From: Leeuwenhoekiella marinoflava DSM 3653
GTDB lineage: Bacteria > Bacteroidota > Bacteroidia > Flavobacteriales > Flavobacteriaceae
Assembly (NCBI RefSeq): GCF_900129005.1
Contig: NZ_FQUN01000023.1
Coordinates: 24,097 to 80,678, forward strand
Length of the DNA: 56,582 nucleotides
Direction: 5' to 3'
The notes beneath the pieces are model-generated. The model ran no database searches, was not told where the DNA came from, and saw only the letters and a list, made by a program, of their open reading frames with translations. Made by a program: the position numbers and the translations under genes. Position 1 is the stretch's first letter. Every line of letters starts with the position of its first letter. Shown one piece after another: positions 54,301-56,582 of the stretch.

Positions 54301-54363
54301 GATGACAGAAATTTCTACCCCAGAACGATTACGGTAACGGCAGGTATCAATGTTAATTTTTAA
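51352..54363 (+). CDS. susC: SusC-family TonB-dependent outer-membrane transporter
   Basis: 1003 residues from the ATG at 51352, which begins a signal peptide (MNKQLRKFIMIFFFALGMTT, then TVFAQG). A TTG at 51292 would lie inside the second operator and is rejected. N-terminal CarboxypepD_reg-like domain (about 30-110: VTGTVKDDTGLPLPGVTVQEKGTSNGAATDFDG), the SusC signature LDEVVLIGYGSQQRKAVTTAVS, Plug domain (about 115-230: SPLELINGKVAGLQITRPGG, IRGVT-type IQLRGVTSITGSGEPLIVIDG, DVLKDGAAAAIYGTRGTNGVILITTKKG), then the beta-barrel to the C-terminal GINVNF. It imports oligosaccharides across the outer membrane with energy from TonB. The susD gene starts 10 bp after its stop. Two LacI-type operators lie upstream. 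Confidence 0.95.
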   Translation: MNKQLRKFIMIFFFALGMTTSHTVFAQGSKTVTGTVKDDTGLPLPGVTVQEKGTSNGAATDFDGNYSIEITSNTAVLVFSYVGMNIIEKTVGSQNTITVTMESDAQSLDEVVLIGYGSQQRKAVTTAVSKVETEDFNQGVVTSPLELINGKVAGLQITRPGGNNPNSSASIQLRGVTSITGSGEPLIVIDGIPGGNLDLLQQNDIASFDVLKDGAAAAIYGTRGTNGVILITTKKGKKGTTAFNYSTFLSREYVNSKPSFLNASQLRQASADGVIDQITDLGASTDIFDALVNDTNISQYHNFVASGGGENSTYRASIFYRDLEGIALENGREEFGVRANFNQSGFDDKLNFASSVAVNINDANLLGGGQFGIVADWNPTAPIYAPFNDDTENELFNQGRYGFYQPANGYNPFSEYENRFNQRKQITFSGDMKLSYEITPGFTASIFGSYQRNSWDDRFYRSTMDYAQYGPGSSYRGTGYGYKGNHLDFTQTIEPTVNYVKNFEESTLEVLGGYSYQYSTTEEYSMDNSGFTTDGFEDWNFGSGNAITDTNLPRPNLSSFKEDNTLIAYFSRVSYNFKERYFLQASVRHEGSSRFGANNKWATFPAISGGWLISDESFMENAGFVTNLKLRAGFGVTGNQGIPNYQSIVTLGTGGKYPVFLEDASGATYYQTYGPVKNPNPDLKWETKKELNIGLDFGFWSNKLSGAIDVYSRKTEDLLLNYGVPQPPYVQSSIYTNVGTITNSGIELALSYRVLDQGAFQWNVDFTGSYQKNELTSLSNQIFSISDLYGGDIGNPGDLGDAIRNEEGGPIGNFYGKRFAGFTDDGEWQFYKADGSIALSDEMTNEDFAYIGNGLPKYFASLSNTFRYKSFDLTVFFRGKFKYDILNTVNLFYGNPNSGGNLLTSALGKYSQISEAPQYSDYYLEKGDFVKLDNLTLGYTFNLPEKSAFTGLRIYGSARNLATFTRYSGRDPEVQDTGLYPGVDDRNFYPRTITVTAGINVNF

Positions 54364-54373
54364 TATTAAAAAG

Positions 54374-55996
54374 ATGAAAAATATAAATATACTTCAGAAA
54401 GTTACCTGTGGTATGGTGCTATTACTCACATTTGGGTGCACCGATCTTGACGAGACCACCTATTCAGAACTTTCAGAATCTAATTTTTACAATAACGAAT
54501 TAGAACTGATTCAGGCTACATTAAGGCCCTTTACCCATATGCAGGCCTGGTTGGCATGGTCTGGTCAAAGTGGTTATTACTACCATAACGAACTATCAGC
54601 AGATCAGACGGCTTGGCCACAAAAAGGAAGACATGGTTATGACAATGCAGATCACATTAGGCAGCATTATCATACGTGGACAGAGCGCGAAGGACGTCTT
54701 AATAATGCTTGGAGCTTGATGTGGACGGGTCTTGGTTTTGTTAACAATGCAATAGAAAGTATAGAGAATGTTGATGCTGCGGCAGCAAATGTAACTCCAG
54801 AACGTTTAGAATCTATTATTGCAGAATCTAAAGTTTTACGTGCGTATCACTATATGAAAATTATGGATATGTGGGGTAATGTACCTATCGTAACTCAGGT
54901 AGGTATACCTCAAAACCCAGAGACTGTTTCACGTAAAGAGGTTTTTGCTTTTATTGAACAAGAACTACTTGAAAATGTAGAAAAATTACAGCCCTTATCT
55001 CCTAAATTGATAGGTAGAATGAGTAAAGCAGTAGGATATTCAATTCTTTCTGAATTATACCTAAATGCAGAGGTTTGGTCAGGTACTTCGCGCTGGGAAG
55101 ACTGTATTACATACAGTGATAAAGTAATTAATGGTGAAGGCGGTTCCTTAACCGGAAATATGGCTTTAGATCAAGATCCGTTAGGGCCGTTTAATAATAC
55201 GAATGAAGATTCACCAGAAAACATCTTTCAGTTTCCATTTAGTAGAAAAAATGGGTTTGGTTACAGCTGGGGGTCGTTTTATATGGGCTTCTCTAACATG
55301 ACTGCTGCATTAGATGTTAATTTTTCCGGCAACAATGCTTTTGTTGTGGTACCAAGTGCTTTTGATGCCTATCAGGAAAATGATATTCGTAAGCAGGAGT
55401 GGTTTTTGTTTGGTCCACAGTATAAGCTGGGTACTGATGAGCCTATTTTAGGTTCAGAAGAGTATAATGGTCAGCCGTTTGTTTATGTCAATAACATTCG
55501 TCGTAACAGTGAAGGCCAAACAGGAGTGGGCTCTATGACAGACGGAGAAGAAAATAGTGGAGCACGTTTTCATAAATACCGTTCAGGAACACAAGATGAT
55601 CCTAACTATTTAGAAGGAGATTATGTGATCTACCGTTTAACTGAAATCTATTTCAACAAAGCAGAAGCCTTAATGCGTCAGAATGGAGGGAATGCGACTC
55701 AGGATGCAGTTGATTTAATCAATGCGAGTAGAGAGCGTTATTTTTCTTCAGAAGACTGGGCAGATGAGATGTACACTACAGCTACATTATCAATGGATGA
55801 GTTATTAGCAGAACGTGGTCGTGAATTCATTTTTGAAGGAATGCGCCGTACAGATCTAATTCGTTTTGGCGAATTCACAACAGGAAGCTGGTGGGATCAT
55901 GAGCCTAGCGGTGACGATCACCTGACACTTTATCCTATTCCATTTAACCAGTTACAGGCAAATCCTAATTTGGATCAAAACCCGGGATATAATTAG
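54374..55996 (+). CDS. susD: SusD-family glycan-binding lipoprotein (RagB/SusD)
   Basis: 540 residues from the ATG at 54374; an upstream in-frame ATG at 54350 would overlap the end of susC and spoil the leader. Lipoprotein signal with LLLTFGCTDL. The family signs are present: LDETTYSELSESNFYNNELE, WSLMWTGLGFVNNAIESIE, ESKVLRAYHYMKIMDMWGNVPIV, the TPR-like helical core, YVIYRLTEIYFNKAEALMRQ, ERGREFIFEGMRRTDLIRFG and the end LTLYPIPFNQLQANPNLDQNPGY. SusD caps SusC as a lid and binds the oligosaccharide. It shares the transcription unit with susC, and a strong terminator follows. Confidence 0.95.
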   Translation: MKNINILQKVTCGMVLLLTFGCTDLDETTYSELSESNFYNNELELIQATLRPFTHMQAWLAWSGQSGYYYHNELSADQTAWPQKGRHGYDNADHIRQHYHTWTEREGRLNNAWSLMWTGLGFVNNAIESIENVDAAAANVTPERLESIIAESKVLRAYHYMKIMDMWGNVPIVTQVGIPQNPETVSRKEVFAFIEQELLENVEKLQPLSPKLIGRMSKAVGYSILSELYLNAEVWSGTSRWEDCITYSDKVINGEGGSLTGNMALDQDPLGPFNNTNEDSPENIFQFPFSRKNGFGYSWGSFYMGFSNMTAALDVNFSGNNAFVVVPSAFDAYQENDIRKQEWFLFGPQYKLGTDEPILGSEEYNGQPFVYVNNIRRNSEGQTGVGSMTDGEENSGARFHKYRSGTQDDPNYLEGDYVIYRLTEIYFNKAEALMRQNGGNATQDAVDLINASRERYFSSEDWADEMYTTATLSMDELLAERGREFIFEGMRRTDLIRFGEFTTGSWWDHEPSGDDHLTLYPIPFNQLQANPNLDQNPGYN

Positions 55997-56035
55997 AAAA
56001 GGACTTTATATTTATTTGAAGGTCTTTATTTAGCC

Positions 56036-56071
56036 AAAGCCACCTATGTGATTTCAGTAGGTGGCTTTTTT
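56036..56071 (+). terminator. Rho-independent terminator after susD
   Basis: 11-bp perfect stem AAAGCCACCTA / TAGGTGGCTTT (56036-56046 with 56058-56068) with an 11-nt loop, followed by T residues. It ends the susC-susD unit before the insertion sequence. Confidence 0.88.
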
Positions 56072-56097
56072 ATTTGAAGAAGTTTATAAATTATCAT

Positions 56098-56582
56098 TGT
56101 TGTCCGGTAAAAATCTAAAATAAGGAATAATCCTTTGTGACTGCCCTTTTTTGTTGAGTTACCTTGGTCATTTCAAAATAGAACCTCCCTATGGAGAGGC
56201 AAACAAGCTTAGTTGTCCAATGTCCTTTGTGGTGACTTCCTCCCATTTGGCCCCCTGGGTTCTTCAAGAATTTGAATAGGTCAATATAGGTCATCAAATG
56301 ATACCGTATTACGGACATCATATTGGAATAAGCCCAGTTTCTTTTTGCCTTACGTTGCACCACCAGCATCAAAAGTTGAACGATCAAACTTACCCATATC
56401 TGGATCTCAATGGCATTTTGGTTGTCCCCGAGAAAATACTTTAGCGGGAAGTTCTGCTTGAGGCGCTTGAACATGGTCTCTATCTGCCATCTGTTCTTGT
56501 AAATATCGGCAATCTTGTCTGCATCAAGGTCGTAGCTGTTGGTAATGAACTCGTATACCTTTTGGTGCTTATCGTACCAAAA
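56098..56582 (-). mobile_element. IS4-family insertion sequence (partial, cut by window edge)
   Basis: Contains the 3' part of an IS4-type transposase gene on the minus strand. The left border is set tentatively near 56098 (TTGTTGTCCGGTAAAA, a plausible terminal sequence about 17 bp from the transposase stop). The other end and any target-site duplication lie beyond the window, so the border is inferred. Confidence 0.6.
56115..56582 (-). CDS. IS4-family transposase, C-terminal part
   Basis: The open frame runs from the stop at 56115 through the window end; the apparent Met at 56474 is internal. The 155 visible residues begin FWYDKHQKVYEF and contain the IS4 signature Y-(2)-R-(3)-E-(6)-K in IYKNRWQIETMFKRLKQ, so the third catalytic acid (Glu) is present. 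The rest (WVSLIVQLLMLVVQRKAKRNWAYSNMM) is a typical C-terminal helix region. The first two catalytic Asp residues would be encoded outside the window. The frame is intact within view. Confidence 0.85.
   Translation of the reverse strand, partial: FWYDKHQKVYEFITNSYDLDADKIADIYKNRWQIETMFKRLKQNFPLKYFLGDNQNAIEIQIWVSLIVQLLMLVVQRKAKRNWAYSNMMSVIRYHLMTYIDLFKFLKNPGGQMGGSHHKGHWTTKLVCLSIGRFYFEMTKVTQQKRAVTKDYSLF

Overview
The window looks like a piece of a Flavobacteriia chromosome (phylum Bacteroidota). The evidence is a SusC/SusD pair, a hybrid two-component system, many lipoprotein and Tat signals, TAnnTTTG-type promoter boxes, low-to-moderate GC and the near absence of Shine-Dalgarno sequences. Almost the whole window is one large polysaccharide-utilisation region built around an acidic, rhamnose-containing glycan. 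Rhamnogalacturonan I or a related acetylated, possibly sulfated rhamnose/uronate polymer is the best guess.

Layout. (a) 1-1841 has no convincing gene; it holds three degenerate copies of a hairpin-rich intergenic repeat. (b) 1842-16432, minus strand, is a tight six-gene operon: GH28, GH115, PL11 rhamnogalacturonan lyase, a GH2-type enzyme and two large six-hairpin-type putative glycosidases without a firm family. (c) 16433-17555 is a gene-free stretch with an 11-bp tandem array, a paired 33-bp repeat and a small remnant resembling the 5' end of the GH28 gene. (d) 17556-24989, minus strand, is an L-rhamnose operon: rhamnulose-1-phosphate aldolase/lactaldehyde dehydrogenase fusion, rhamnose isomerase, rhamnulokinase, FMN-dependent L-lactate dehydrogenase and an NCS1-like permease. 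(e) 25141-32104, plus strand, holds a divergent GntR regulator, an SGNH esterase, a GH2 enzyme and an SGNH esterase with two complete modules. (f) 32266-36234, minus strand, is a hybrid two-component sensor/regulator. (g) 36488-48584, plus strand, holds GH2, a sulfatase, an esterase, a FucP-type sugar permease, GH92, a tandem DUF1080 (3-keto-disaccharide hydrolase) protein and two Tat-exported Gfo/Idh/MocA oxidoreductases. (h) 48695-51130, minus strand, is a GMC flavin dehydrogenase with its gluconate-2-dehydrogenase-subunit-3-like partner. (i) 51352-55996 is susC-susD. The window closes inside an IS4-family insertion sequence.

How it fits together (inference). SusCD would import oligosaccharides. 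Lyase, GH28, GH115, GH2, esterases and sulfatase would trim them in the periplasm. FucP-like and/or NCS1-like permeases would take up the freed deoxysugar or its products, and the rha operon would convert L-rhamnose to DHAP plus L-lactate and then pyruvate. Beside this hydrolytic and lyase machinery sits a complete set for oxidation-elimination cleavage of glycosides (GMC dehydrogenase, DUF1080 and Gfo/Idh enzymes). That is the most interesting part of the window.

Regulation appears layered. A GntR regulator diverges from the rha operon, and a 10-bp direct repeat flanks the rha promoter. A hybrid two-component system lies in the middle. Near-identical CG-centred palindromes of LacI-operator type (core TAAAACGTTTTA) lie upstream of the sulfatase, the FucP-like gene and susC, although no LacI-family regulator is encoded in the window. 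No RNA genes or CRISPR array were seen.
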